A stretch of 64,000 nt of DNA from assembly GCA_963753845.1 (NCBI GenBank), contig CAVWEI010000017.1, positions 124,001-188,000 of the forward strand, given 5' to 3'. The translations under genes were made by a program, and so were the position numbers. Source of the stretch: Thiosocius sp963753845 (GTDB lineage: Bacteria > Pseudomonadota > Gammaproteobacteria > Chromatiales > Chromatiaceae). How positions within the stretch are numbered: the first letter of the stretch is position 1; each line of letters opens with the position of its first letter. Shown piece after piece: positions 28,094-37,255 of the stretch. The notes beneath the pieces were generated by a model. That model had not been told where the DNA came from and ran no database searches. It worked only from the letters and a program-made list of their open reading frames with translations.

Positions 28094-28982
28094 GTCCGAT
28101 ATTCCTGTCTTGCGGTACGCGGGCGATATCCCACCGTGGAATGGCCCACTCCCAGAACGCGCCACTGCTGCCGATGCGTTCTGTCGGCTCGACCTGGCCA
28201 AGGTGCAACCAGGCGGCGGTGAGACTTGGCACTGGATCATTCGCGTCCACCGGGTGTGCATGGTCGCTCTTGCTGAGTTTGTGCCCATCCCCTGCGTAGA
28301 CGAGCGGGATGTGGGCGTAGCGCGGCATCGGATAGCCGAGCCGACGCTGCAACCAGATCTGTCGGGGCGTCGACCATAGGAGGTCGGCGCCACGCACGAC
28401 ATCGCTGATGCCCTGCGCGAAATCGTCTACCACGACGGCAAGCTGGTAGGCCGTGAAACCATCGATACGACGGACGATGAAATCACCGATATCCCGGGCG
28501 ATATTCTGCCGGATCTTTCCGAGAATGCGATCGTTGAAACTGATCGCCTCGCGCGTTACTGCGACACGCCACGCGGCGGGGTCATCCGCCGCGGGTGGGT
28601 CGGACCTGCAGGTCCCGGGATAGATGGGCCCTTCCGGGCCGATATGCGCGGTGGCGGCGATGGTCTTGCGGCTGCAGTTGCAGCGATAGGCATGGCCGGG
28701 CCGGATCAGGTTGTCGAGTGCCGATCGGTACAAGGCTACGCGGTCGCTCTGGCGAACCGGTGCCTGGTCCCAGTGCATGCCAAAGGCCTGCAGGGTGTGG
28801 AGGATCTGCCCTTCGGCGCCTGGTCGGCTTCGGGTCTCGTCGACGTCCTCGATGCGTACCAGCCATTCACCTTGCTGTTGGCGGGCGTCCGAGTAACTTG
28901 CCACCGCGGCCACCAGGGAACCGAAATGCAATGGACCGGTCGGCGAGGGTGCGAAGCGTCCGCGGTATGCGGGGAGTATCAT
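28071..28982 (-). CDS. gluQ: Glutamyl-Q tRNA(Asp) synthetase
   Basis: A 303-residue GluRS paralogue lacking the anticodon-binding domain; it attaches glutamate to queuosine at the wobble base of tRNA-Asp. FAPSPTGPLHFGSL is the HIGH motif, RCNCSR and the later GTCR cysteines form the zinc site, and GHKLSKSDHA is the KMSKS loop. It follows dksA on the same strand, a conserved gammaproteobacterial pairing. Confidence 0.95.
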   Translation of the reverse strand: MILPAYRGRFAPSPTGPLHFGSLVAAVASYSDARQQQGEWLVRIEDVDETRSRPGAEGQILHTLQAFGMHWDQAPVRQSDRVALYRSALDNLIRPGHAYRCNCSRKTIAATAHIGPEGPIYPGTCRSDPPAADDPAAWRVAVTREAISFNDRILGKIRQNIARDIGDFIVRRIDGFTAYQLAVVVDDFAQGISDVVRGADLLWSTPRQIWLQRRLGYPMPRYAHIPLVYAGDGHKLSKSDHAHPVDANDPVPSLTAAWLHLGQVEPTERIGSSGAFWEWAIPRWDIARVPQDRNIGHERTDSL

Positions 28983-29028
28983 CGGCCGTGGCGAATGGAT
29001 TCAACCCGCATGTTGCGCCGAGGCGGGC

Positions 29029-29463
29029 TCAGCCCTGGACGCGTTCGAGATCTTCCTGCCGGGTCTTGCAATCGATACAAAGGTCTGCGGTCGGCCGCGC
29101 CTCCAGGCGTCCGATGCCGATCTCGACACCGCAGGATTCGCAGTAGCCGTATTCATGCTCATCGATCTTTTTGATGGTCTTGCCAATCTTGTTGAGCAGC
29201 TTTCGTTCACGGTCGCGGGTGCGCAATTCCATGCCCATATCGGCCTCCTGGGTGGCGCGATCGTTCGGGTCGGGGCAGTGCACCGAATCGACCTTCATGT
29301 GATCCACGGTGCGATCGACCTCCTCCATGAGTTCGCGTCGCCAGGCGTTGAGGATTTCGCGAAAATGGGCCTCCTGATCCGCGTTCATATAGGCCTCGCC
29401 CTTTTTCGCCTTGTAGGGCGTGAAACCGTGGTGGTCTGGGAGATCGTTGAGTTCGGGACTCAT
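29029..29463 (-). CDS. dksA: RNA polymerase-binding transcription factor DksA
   Basis: A 144-residue ppGpp cofactor that binds the RNA polymerase secondary channel. It has the coiled-coil segment (about 45-105, with the tip region DPNDRATQEADMG) and a C4 zinc finger CESCGVEIGIGRLEARP ending LCIDCKTRQE. The ATG at 29463 has GAGG eight bases upstream; an upstream TTG adds seven residues without support. Confidence 0.95.
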   Translation of the reverse strand: MSPELNDLPDHHGFTPYKAKKGEAYMNADQEAHFREILNAWRRELMEEVDRTVDHMKVDSVHCPDPNDRATQEADMGMELRTRDRERKLLNKIGKTIKKIDEHEYGYCESCGVEIGIGRLEARPTADLCIDCKTRQEDLERVQG

Positions 29464-29570
29464 GGTCTGGGCCTCAATAAGCAAAGAGCGAAATTAACAT
29501 TCGCACAGAGTAAGGGCAATTTGGTTGCGGTTTTGGTTAAGCTGCCGCATTTTGTTGACAGGAGTCAAAG

Positions 29571-30353
29571 ATGACTGGGTTGCAGGGGCTGATTTTCGAT
29601 GTCGACGGGACGCTCGCGGATACCGAGCGCGATGGGCATCGCGTGGCCTTCAACCGGGCCTTCGCGGAGGCGGGGCTCGATTGGGACTGGACGGTGGAAT
29701 TGTATGCGCAATTGCTGAGTGTCACCGGTGGCAAGGAACGGATCCTTTACTACCTGGAAAATTACAATACCGGCTTCGAACGGCCGGTCGAGCTGACCGG
29801 CTTTATTGCCGGCCTGCATCGTGACAAGACGGGCCACTATATGGCGCTGATGGCAGAGGGTGCGATTCCGCTGCGTCCGGGTGTGCGTCGCCTGTTGGAA
29901 GAGGCCCGCACGGCCGGCGTGCGGTTGGCCATCGCCACCACCACGACACCCGAAAATGTCGAGGCCCTGATCGAGAGCGCCCTGCCGAAGGGTGCGATGG
30001 ATTGGTTCGAGGTGGTTGGCGCAGGGGATATAGTGCCGCACAAGAAGCCGGCGGCCGATATCTACATCTGGGTTTTGGAAAAGATGGGGCTCCAGGCGAG
30101 CCAGGTGATTGTGTTCGAGGATTCCGCTCATGGTCTCACCGCAGCGCGTGGCGCCGGGATTGAGCGGGTGGTGGTGACGGTGAACGACTACACTCGGGCG
30201 CAGGATTTCTCCGGCGCCCTGGTGGTGCTTGAAAACCTCGGTGAGCCGGGTATGCCGGCGGGTTCATTGTTCGGACGGGCCCCGTCCGATGGAGTCGTCG
30301 ACCTGGCCTTCCTGCGCGGATTGGCCGGACCTGCGGAGGCAACGGCATTGTGA
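29571..30353 (+). CDS. HAD-superfamily phosphatase, CbbY-like
   Basis: A 260-residue haloacid dehalogenase-type hydrolase. Motif I is FDVDGTLADTERDGH with nucleophile and acid/base Asp, motif II LAIATTTTPENV, motif III Lys in VPHKKPAADIY, motif IV VFEDSAHGLTAA. A helical cap sits between motifs I and II. CbbY members dephosphorylate xylulose bisphosphate or related sugar phosphates; the specific substrate is inferred only at family level. The next gene overlaps by four bases. Confidence 0.88.
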   Translation: MTGLQGLIFDVDGTLADTERDGHRVAFNRAFAEAGLDWDWTVELYAQLLSVTGGKERILYYLENYNTGFERPVELTGFIAGLHRDKTGHYMALMAEGAIPLRPGVRRLLEEARTAGVRLAIATTTTPENVEALIESALPKGAMDWFEVVGAGDIVPHKKPAADIYIWVLEKMGLQASQVIVFEDSAHGLTAARGAGIERVVVTVNDYTRAQDFSGALVVLENLGEPGMPAGSLFGRAPSDGVVDLAFLRGLAGPAEATAL

Positions 30354-31522
30354 AGATTTCCCGGCGCATGCAGGACATAGCCCCGTTCAGGGTTATGGAG
30401 ATTTTGGCACGCGCCCGCAGGATGGAGGCCGAGGGCCGCAGCGTCGTCCACATGGAGATCGGCGAACCTGATTTCGTGTCGCCCGAACCGGTGATCGCGG
30501 CGGCCGTGGCCGCGCTCAACGCGGGTCACACGCATTACACGCCGGCAGCCGGCCTGCCCGCACTGCGCGAGGCCATTTCAGACTACTACGGACAGCGGTT
30601 CGGGGTGAGCGTCGATCCGCGCCGGGTCATCGTCACGCCCGGGGCCTCCGGGGCATTGCAACTCGTGCTCGGTGTCCTGGTGAATCCGGGTGACAGGGTA
30701 CTGGTGACCGATCCCGGCTATCCCTGCAATCGCCACATGATCAGCATGTTCGGTGGCGTGCCGGTCTCCTTGCCCGTCGCCATGAACGACGACTATGCCG
30801 TTTCGCCGTCGTCGCTGTCCGCCGCCATGCGAGAAGACGTCAAGGCTCTGATGGTGGCCTCGCCGGCCAATCCGACCGGCAATCTCATCGGCCTCGACGT
30901 GTTGCATGCGCTGAATGAGCAACTGGGCAAACAACCTGACACGCTGTTGATCTGTGACGAGATCTATCAGGGTCTGCAATATGGCTCCAGGCCAGAGACG
31001 GCACTGGCCCTGGGTTGTGACAACGTGGTGGTCATCAACAGTTTTTCGAAGTTCTTCGGGATGACCGGGTGGCGTGTCGGCTGGGTGGTTGCACCCGAGG
31101 CGATGATCGAGCCGATGGAGCGCCTGGCACAGAATATCTTTCTGGCTGCACCGACCCCGGGCCAGCACGCGGCAATGGCGGCGTTCGGTGCCCGGAGCAT
31201 GGAGATCCTCGAGCAAAGGCGGGACGACTTTCATGTGCGGCGTGATTTTCTGTACAGCGCAATCGGCGAATTGGGGCTGGGCCTGGGGCCTATGCCGGCG
31301 GGTGCTTTCTATATTTACGCCAATGTTGAAGGGTTTACCGACGACAGCATGATGTTTACGCGTGAACTCCTGGACAAGGCCGGGGTCGCGATTACGCCCG
31401 GTCTGGATTTCGGCAGTCACGCGGCGGGGCAACATGTGCGCTTTGCCTATACCACCGGGCTGGATCGCCTCGAAGACGGCGTCGAGCGTCTGCGACGTTT
31501 TCTGCGTGCCGGTGGCGGCTGA
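30350..31522 (+). CDS. Class I/II pyridoxal-phosphate aminotransferase
   Basis: A 390-residue PLP enzyme of fold type I. EIGEPDFVSPEP and HYTPAAGLPALREA are the N-terminal substrate segments, SPANPTGNL holds the conserved Asn, ICDEIYQ the Asp for the PLP nitrogen, and NSFSKFFGMTGWRVGW the Schiff-base Lys and phosphate-binding Arg. The GTG start overlaps the HAD gene (GTGA). It resembles aspartate/alanine-type aminotransferases; the exact amino donor is not decidable here. Confidence 0.9.
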   Translation: MKISRRMQDIAPFRVMEILARARRMEAEGRSVVHMEIGEPDFVSPEPVIAAAVAALNAGHTHYTPAAGLPALREAISDYYGQRFGVSVDPRRVIVTPGASGALQLVLGVLVNPGDRVLVTDPGYPCNRHMISMFGGVPVSLPVAMNDDYAVSPSSLSAAMREDVKALMVASPANPTGNLIGLDVLHALNEQLGKQPDTLLICDEIYQGLQYGSRPETALALGCDNVVVINSFSKFFGMTGWRVGWVVAPEAMIEPMERLAQNIFLAAPTPGQHAAMAAFGARSMEILEQRRDDFHVRRDFLYSAIGELGLGLGPMPAGAFYIYANVEGFTDDSMMFTRELLDKAGVAITPGLDFGSHAAGQHVRFAYTTGLDRLEDGVERLRRFLRAGGG

Positions 31523-31524
31523 CC

Positions 31525-32247
31525 TCAATCCGGCTTCAGGTCATCGACCCAAAACCGTGTCGCCGCGGCCACAGCGGCAGGCATCGCGGCAAGCTGCAGA
31601 ATTGGGATGAGCATCATTGTGGTAACACCGGCGCCAAATGCCAGCGATTTGAAGCGCTTGCGGCGCAGGTGTTCACGCTGCTGCCGGGGTTTTAGGGCGT
31701 GGTTGCCCATCGGGTAGTCTGCATATTCGATGGCGAGGAACCAAAGACCGAAGACCACCCAGCCGATGCTCGCGAGGATGTTGAGGCCGGGGATCAGGAA
31801 CAGGACCAGAAGTGGTATCGCCCGACTGGCGAAATAGACAATCTTGCCGATTTCACCCAAGATCGCCGGCCCGACAGCCTGGAGCAACGATTCATCGGCA
31901 TCTGCAGGCCGCTTGCCGGTTAACTTTTCCTCCACCCGCGCCGCTAGGATACTGTTGAAGGGGGAGCCGATAAGATTGGCGATCATGGTGAAGCCGTAGA
32001 AAAGAGCCAGCGCGTAGGCCACGGCAAACAGCAGCCAGAGGATCCAGCGCAGGAACTCCAGCCAGCTTTGCGTGGGTAGCCATCGATCCATAAACTGATC
32101 GAAGTAACTGCCGGCCCAATAGGCCATGGCAGCGAATATCAGAATGTTCAGCAACAGGGGTATGGCCACGAACCGGCGCAGGCCGGGACTGAAGATCAGA
32201 CGGAGCCCCTGGAAAGGGAGGAAAAAGCCGCTGACGGGTGAAAGCAT
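31525..32247 (-). CDS. cysZ: CysZ/EI24-family sulfate transporter
   Basis: An inner-membrane protein of about 240 residues with hydrophobic helices near residues 30-50, 70-100, 140-175 and 200-225. PFQGLRLIFSPGLRRFVAIP and IANLIGSPFNSILAARVEE are hallmark CysZ segments. CysZ lets sulfate into the cytoplasm for cysteine synthesis. I place the start at the ATG before LSPVSGFF; a further upstream ATG at 32283 would overlap a TATAAT-like -10 element on the same strand. Confidence 0.87.
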   Translation of the reverse strand: MLSPVSGFFLPFQGLRLIFSPGLRRFVAIPLLLNILIFAAMAYWAGSYFDQFMDRWLPTQSWLEFLRWILWLLFAVAYALALFYGFTMIANLIGSPFNSILAARVEEKLTGKRPADADESLLQAVGPAILGEIGKIVYFASRAIPLLVLFLIPGLNILASIGWVVFGLWFLAIEYADYPMGNHALKPRQQREHLRRKRFKSLAFGAGVTTMMLIPILQLAAMPAAVAAATRFWVDDLKPD

Positions 32248-32473
32248 TGTCGGAGTTTCTTCGGGTACCACGGGATCGATCATTATAGCCCGCGGTCGAT
32301 GGGACCGGGCGGCGGCGCTGGATTTCTGCGAGGATGTCAGGATTATTTACAACTTGCCGCTACAACTGCCTGTAATGCAAGCTTTAACCGGGAACTTTGA
32401 GTAGACTTGCGCTGCCGTGTGCGGCGGCACGGATTCGTTTCGACGGACTGCGACCACGAAAGAGAGGATTGTT

Positions 32474-33115
32474 ATGGTAAATCTCCTTAAATATGCGCGT
32501 CTTGCCTTGGGGCTGGGCGTTCTCTCGGGGGTTTTGATGATGAGCGGGTGTGCCTTCGACAAAAAGGCGCTGCCCCAGCTACCGTCGGCGAGCGGTGACG
32601 CCCAGTATTCGACCCGTTACCGGATCGCGCCCGGTGACGATGTGCAGATCTTTGTCTGGCGCAACCCGGAGGTGAGTACCACGGTACCGGTTCGTCCGGA
32701 CGGACTGCTGTCTGCGCCGTTGCTGGAGGAGGTCCCTGCCGCGGGCAAGACACCGGCCGAGCTTGCGCGGGATCTGGAGGCAGAGCTTTCCACCTATCTG
32801 CGTGATCCGCTGGTGACGGTGATTGTCGAGCAATTTATCGGCACCTACCGAGAGCAGATTCGGGTGCTTGGTGAGGCCACAACGCCACGCGCTATGTTGT
32901 ACAACGACTCCATGACACTGCTGGATGTAATGATTCAGTCCGGCGGCCTGACCAACTTCGCCGATGGCAATTACTCGACCCTGATTCGCGTTGTGGATGG
33001 CAAACAGGAAGAGTTTCGCCTGCGGCTGGATGACCTGGTCCGCTATGGTGATATCACCGCCAACGTCGATATGCGCCCCGGAGATGTGATCATTATCCCG
33101 GAAGCATGGTTCTAG
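32474..33115 (+). CDS. Polysaccharide export lipoprotein of the XrtA locus (Wza/EpsE-like)
   Basis: A 213-residue periplasmic/outer-membrane lipoprotein. The signal peptide ends at the lipobox LMMSGC with Cys near residue 27. RYRIAPGDDVQIFVWRNPEV begins the poly-export domain, and EQIRVLGEATTPRA plus VDMRPGDVIIIP are the soluble beta-grasp repeats. It would form the periplasmic part of the exopolysaccharide channel. First gene of the run up to the exosortase. Confidence 0.9.
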   Translation: MVNLLKYARLALGLGVLSGVLMMSGCAFDKKALPQLPSASGDAQYSTRYRIAPGDDVQIFVWRNPEVSTTVPVRPDGLLSAPLLEEVPAAGKTPAELARDLEAELSTYLRDPLVTVIVEQFIGTYREQIRVLGEATTPRAMLYNDSMTLLDVMIQSGGLTNFADGNYSTLIRVVDGKQEEFRLRLDDLVRYGDITANVDMRPGDVIIIPEAWF

Positions 33116-33134
33116 GCTTTAAGAGGCGGTAGGA

Positions 33135-34738
33135 ATGCATGAAGTAGTCGTCCTTCTGCTGCGGTATGCCAGGGGAACCTGGCGTTTCCGCTGGTGGATG
33201 CTGGGGATAGCCTGGGCCGTGAGCATTGTCGGCTGGTCAGTCGTGGCAAAACTGCCTGACCAGTTCGAGGCCTCGGCAAGAGTTTTTGTGGATACCAGCT
33301 CAGTACTGCGTCCGCTATTGCAGGGACTTGCAATCAATACCGGAGATACCCAGCAACAAATCTTCCTGATGACGCGGACCCTGCTGAGTAGGCCAAACCT
33401 CGAAAAGGTCATGCGCATGACCGATCTGGACCTGCAGGCGACCACCGATACCGAAAAGGAAGAGATCGTCGACGGACTCAAAAAGAAGATCACGCTTATC
33501 GGGCACGTCGCGAGAAAACCTTTACACCATCAGCTACGAGAATGACTCACCCGAGTTGGCAAAGCTGGTGGTGAAGTCTCTGCTTACCATTTTCATGGAA
33601 ACCAATCTGGGCGAGGCGCGCAAAGACCAGGATTCGGCCACACAGTTTCTGGAGCAGCAAAAGGCAGAGTACGAGCGCCGTATGCGAGAGCTCGAGACCG
33701 AGCTGACCAGGTTCAAACAGCGCAATATGGACCTGTTGCCGGAAGGCTCTGGCGGATATTACGACCGGATGCGCGAAGGCAAACAGCAGATCGCGGCGGT
33801 CAAACTCGAATTGTCGGTCCTCGAGGAAAGGCTCGAGACGACGCGGCGCCAGGTGGAGGGTGAGGAACCCAGCTTTGGCCTGGGGCCCGTGCCGGAATCC
33901 GAACTGACGGCCGAGACCGGCGAGATCGATCGCCGTATTCAGGCGATGCAGATGCGGCTGGACGATCTTTCGATCAAATACACCGACAGGCACCCCGATG
34001 TGGCTCAGTCGAAGAGATCTCTGGCTGACCTCCAGGCGCAACGTGCCCAGATCATTGCCGAGGCGCGCGCCAATGCCCCGGAGGGCGGTTCTGCGAGTGC
34101 CTACAACGTCGACAAGAACCCGATCTATCAGCAGATGCGGCTGTCCAAGGCCCAGCTCGAGGCCGATATCGCCGCAAAGCAGCGCCTGCTCACCGAGTAT
34201 GAGGCCCAGATGGCCGAGCTCGAAGGGGCGATTGACAGCGTGCTGGCATTGGAGGCGGAACGGCGTGATCTGTTGAGCGATTACGAGATCGTCAAGAAAG
34301 AACCATGGTGTGCTGGAAAGTCGCCTGGAGGCTTCGAATCTTGGGCGCAAGGCCGACAGCAGTTCGGACAATGTCCGATTCAGGGTGGTTGATCCGCCGC
34401 GCGCACCAACCGTGCCCTCAGGCCCGAACCGGGTGTTGTTCAGCTCGCTCGTGCTTCTGGCGGGGCTTGCAGTCGGTTTCGGTGTCGCCTTCCTGATGTC
34501 GCAGTTTCGCCCGACCTTCGATGAACGGCAGATGCTCAGTGATGCCCTGGGGATAGCTGTCCTGGGCAGTGTGAACATGGTCTGGACGAGCGATCAGATC
34601 CGGGCTCGCAAGGTGAGGAATGTCAGTTTCGTCCTTACGCTGAGCGGCCTGTTGCTGAGTTTTGCTGTAGTGCTCGCGCTTTACCAATTCAACCTTGAGC
34701 TGTTGCCCCGGCTTGCTCAATCGCTAAACCTGGCCTGA
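33135..34738 (+). pseudogene. XrtA-associated chain-length determinant (Wzz/EpsB-like), two frameshifts
   Basis: About 533 codons restored through two frame changes. The Wzz N-terminus has a membrane helix (WWMLGIAWAVSIVGWSVV). The frame breaks in ATCGGGCACG near 33500, where one G fewer restores TSRENLYTISYENDS. A long coiled coil follows (33560-34290), and a second break in AAGAAAGAACC near 34300 is cured by one A fewer, giving NHGVLESRLEASNLG. The C-terminal membrane helix FSSLVLLAGLAVGFGVAFLM precedes the end. Both faults are single extra bases in short runs, suggesting sequencing error in a gene that is otherwise complete. Confidence 0.85.
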
Positions 34739-34740
34739 CC

Positions 34741-35781
34741 ATGAGCATCATCGAGAAAGCAGTCGACAAAATGATGGGCAAGCTGGAGACACCTGCTCCG
34801 GCCAAGCACCCGCATGACGAAACGAAAACTGAGGTGACGTCGCGGGAGGCGGCGGCTGAGCCTGCACAGACTGTCGCCGAGCCAGTGGTTGGTGCGCAAA
34901 CCGACGTGGCGCCGCCACCGGAGGCAAGGGTAGAGCCTGAAACCACAACGGAGGCCACACCTCCGGCCCGGAAATACGATGTCGAACAGTCAGCCGTCGA
35001 GTCGTTCGAGGCAGCGGGCAATTTGCTGAAAATCAAGGCGCTGGGTCTCGAGGGTATATTGTCGCCCGATTCGGAGCGCAGTCGATCAGCGGAGGAGTAC
35101 CGCATGATCAAGCGTCCGCTGCTGACCCGGGCTTTCGGCCAGAATGCGGTCGGTGAGGCTCATCGAAATCTCATCATGGTGACCAGTTCGGTGGAAGGCG
35201 AAGGGAAGACCTTCAGTTCCCTGAACCTGGCGATCTCCATTGCCATGGAAATGGATCGCACGGTGCTTCTGGTCGATGCAGACCTCGCCAAGCCGGGGCT
35301 GTCACGCCTTCTGAAGATCAACAACCTGCCCGGATTGACCGATCGCCTTATCGACGACAGCCTGGACCTCAAAGACCTGCTGGTGAAAACGGATATACCC
35401 AAGTTTTCGGTATTGCCGGCGGGCCGGCGCCATCGCCGCTCAACCGAGCTTCTCGCCAGCAATACGATGCGCGACCTGCTCGACGAACTGGCGCTGCGGT
35501 ATTCAGATCGCGTGGTATTGTTCGACTCGCCGCCGCTGCTGGCCACCAGCGAGGCCAGCGTGTTGGCGCAACAGATGGGGCAGATCTGTCTGGTGGTCGA
35601 ATCGGCGGTTACGCCGCAGTTTTTGGTGCAGGATGCGGTGGCGCAGCTGAATTCGACCGACAATCTTTCGTTGATCCTGAATAAATGCAAGCCGGATCTG
35701 TTCATCGGCAAGTATGGTTACGGCTATGGCTATGGCTACGGTTATGGCTATGGGTACGGTTATGGAAATGAAGAGCGGTAG
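34741..35781 (+). CDS. XrtA-associated BY-type tyrosine autokinase
   Basis: A 346-residue cytoplasmic kinase that controls polymerisation with the chain-length protein encoded just before it. The N-terminal 1-75 is a Pro/Glu-rich linker; SSVEGEGKTFSSLNLA (about 143-158) is Walker A, VLLVDADLAKPG Walker A', and VVLFDSPPLL Walker B. The tail GKYGYGYGYGYGYGYGYG carries at least nine tyrosines, the expected autophosphorylation cluster. This matches the CpsD/CapB family with the kinase separate from the membrane activator. Confidence 0.93.
   Translation: MSIIEKAVDKMMGKLETPAPAKHPHDETKTEVTSREAAAEPAQTVAEPVVGAQTDVAPPPEARVEPETTTEATPPARKYDVEQSAVESFEAAGNLLKIKALGLEGILSPDSERSRSAEEYRMIKRPLLTRAFGQNAVGEAHRNLIMVTSSVEGEGKTFSSLNLAISIAMEMDRTVLLVDADLAKPGLSRLLKINNLPGLTDRLIDDSLDLKDLLVKTDIPKFSVLPAGRRHRRSTELLASNTMRDLLDELALRYSDRVVLFDSPPLLATSEASVLAQQMGQICLVVESAVTPQFLVQDAVAQLNSTDNLSLILNKCKPDLFIGKYGYGYGYGYGYGYGYGYGNEER
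35713..35766 (+). repeat. Hexanucleotide repeat encoding (Tyr-Gly)9
   Basis: Nine consecutive TAY-GGN units at the end of the kinase gene. Codons vary (TAT/TAC, GGT/GGC/GGG), so the repeat is kept at protein level rather than being a fresh slippage array. Confidence 0.9.
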
Positions 35782-35797
35782 TACGGAGCCAGCGAAT

Positions 35798-37252
35798 ATG
35801 CGGCTGCCTGAGTTGACCATGTCCTGGTTCTCCTGGCCGCTGTCGTTGGCCGTATTGGCTGTGGGTCTTGTGCCCTCTGCTCAGGCGGGTGACTGGGACT
35901 TCGGGCATCGCACCGCAGTCGGTCTTACGGCAGTGGATCGGACCGGGGAGGGCGCCCAGAACGGCATGGTGCTGCAGGCGATCCCTCAGATCTTCCTGAC
36001 CGGCGAGGGCGGCCGCGTCAAGGCCGACATCAACTACCGGCTTACCGCTTCTGCAGGGAGCGATGGTGTTGACCCAAAGAGCTTTGCACACGACGGTTAT
36101 GCAAGGGTGCGGGGTGAAGTGGTCGACGACTTCTTCTGGCTCGGTGCCAACGCTACCGCAGGGCTGACCGGTGGTAGCGCGGGTTCGGGTCCGATTGACG
36201 CCATCAACTTCAATACCGACGGCGGGCGACAGTACTATACGGTTGCAGTAAACCCGGAGTTCAGACAACACCTCAATCGCTATGCCGAGATCTATAGCCT
36301 GAATTCGTTCAGCTACGTGAATTCTGATACCGAGAATTCCAGCAGCAACGACTCGACCGGGATGACGCTCAATCTCGGCGTGCGCGACGGCCGCTACTTC
36401 AGCCAGTTCGACTGGGCCCTGAATGCCACTTACAACAAGACCGATTATTCCGATTATTCCCAGACCCGCACCCTATATGACGCCACGCTCCGGCGCCGCC
36501 TGAATGCACAATGGGCGGTGTTCGGGCGCCTTGGCTACGAGGACAATGATGTCCAGACCAACGTCAGCAACCCCAATGGCGTCGTCTGGAACGTGGGTGG
36601 GTCGTGGAACCCCAGTCCGCGAACAAGAGTGTCCGCGGAATACGGTTCGCGCTATTTCGGCAACCAGTATTCCGCGAACATCAGCCACACGACGAAGCGA
36701 ACCACGCTGTCGGCCGGTGTTTCCCGCAACATCGACAACAGGCGGACGTCGCAGCTCCTCGATTCCTATTTTTTCCTTCTGGATGGAAACGGCAATCCGA
36801 TCCTGGACCCCAATACCGGCAACCCGATCGTTGCCAATATTCCACAGGTGGAGCAGATCGACGAGGACTACGTCAATACCCAGTTCCGGGGTGCGGTAAC
36901 CGTCGTCGGGAAGCGGACCCAGGTCACCTTGACGGGTACCGTGTCCAATCAGGATTACGAGGTCTCGCCGATCAATAACGACTGGTACGGTGCGTCTCTG
37001 CGTATCTCGCGCCAGTTGGGTTCCGGGTACAACGCCTCACTGGGTGGTGACGTGAGACGATCTGAGGACGACAACAATGGTTCCAAAAGCAACAGCGATA
37101 CTTACACCGCGAATTTCCTGTTGAGTAAGAATCTCTCGCCGGTCACCACGGTGGCACTGGATCTACTTTACCGCGATTACAATAGCTCGAATACAGACCA
37201 GAGTTATACCGAAAATCGGATTGGCATCTGGTACAGGACCACATTCCTTTAA
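35798..37252 (+). CDS. XrtA-locus outer-membrane beta-barrel protein
   Basis: A protein of 484 residues with a signal peptide (WFSWPLSLAVLAVGLVPSAQA, cut near residue 30). The rest alternates aromatic/polar strands ending in a C-terminal Phe-like signature (NRIGIWYRTTFL), as in large outer-membrane barrels. It matches the PEP-CTERM-system outer-membrane family found between the kinase and ATPase genes, presumably the polysaccharide exit pore. The ATG at 35798 is favoured by a GGAG ten bases upstream; earlier in-frame starts lie inside the kinase gene. Confidence 0.85.
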   Translation: MRLPELTMSWFSWPLSLAVLAVGLVPSAQAGDWDFGHRTAVGLTAVDRTGEGAQNGMVLQAIPQIFLTGEGGRVKADINYRLTASAGSDGVDPKSFAHDGYARVRGEVVDDFFWLGANATAGLTGGSAGSGPIDAINFNTDGGRQYYTVAVNPEFRQHLNRYAEIYSLNSFSYVNSDTENSSSNDSTGMTLNLGVRDGRYFSQFDWALNATYNKTDYSDYSQTRTLYDATLRRRLNAQWAVFGRLGYEDNDVQTNVSNPNGVVWNVGGSWNPSPRTRVSAEYGSRYFGNQYSANISHTTKRTTLSAGVSRNIDNRRTSQLLDSYFFLLDGNGNPILDPNTGNPIVANIPQVEQIDEDYVNTQFRGAVTVVGKRTQVTLTGTVSNQDYEVSPINNDWYGASLRISRQLGSGYNASLGGDVRRSEDDNNGSKSNSDTYTANFLLSKNLSPVTTVALDLLYRDYNSSNTDQSYTENRIGIWYRTTFL

Positions 37253-37255
37253 GTT

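Noticed and set aside
35713..35766. Short regular repeats considered as a CRISPR or satellite
   Set aside because: No spacers, period of six, fully inside the kinase reading frame.
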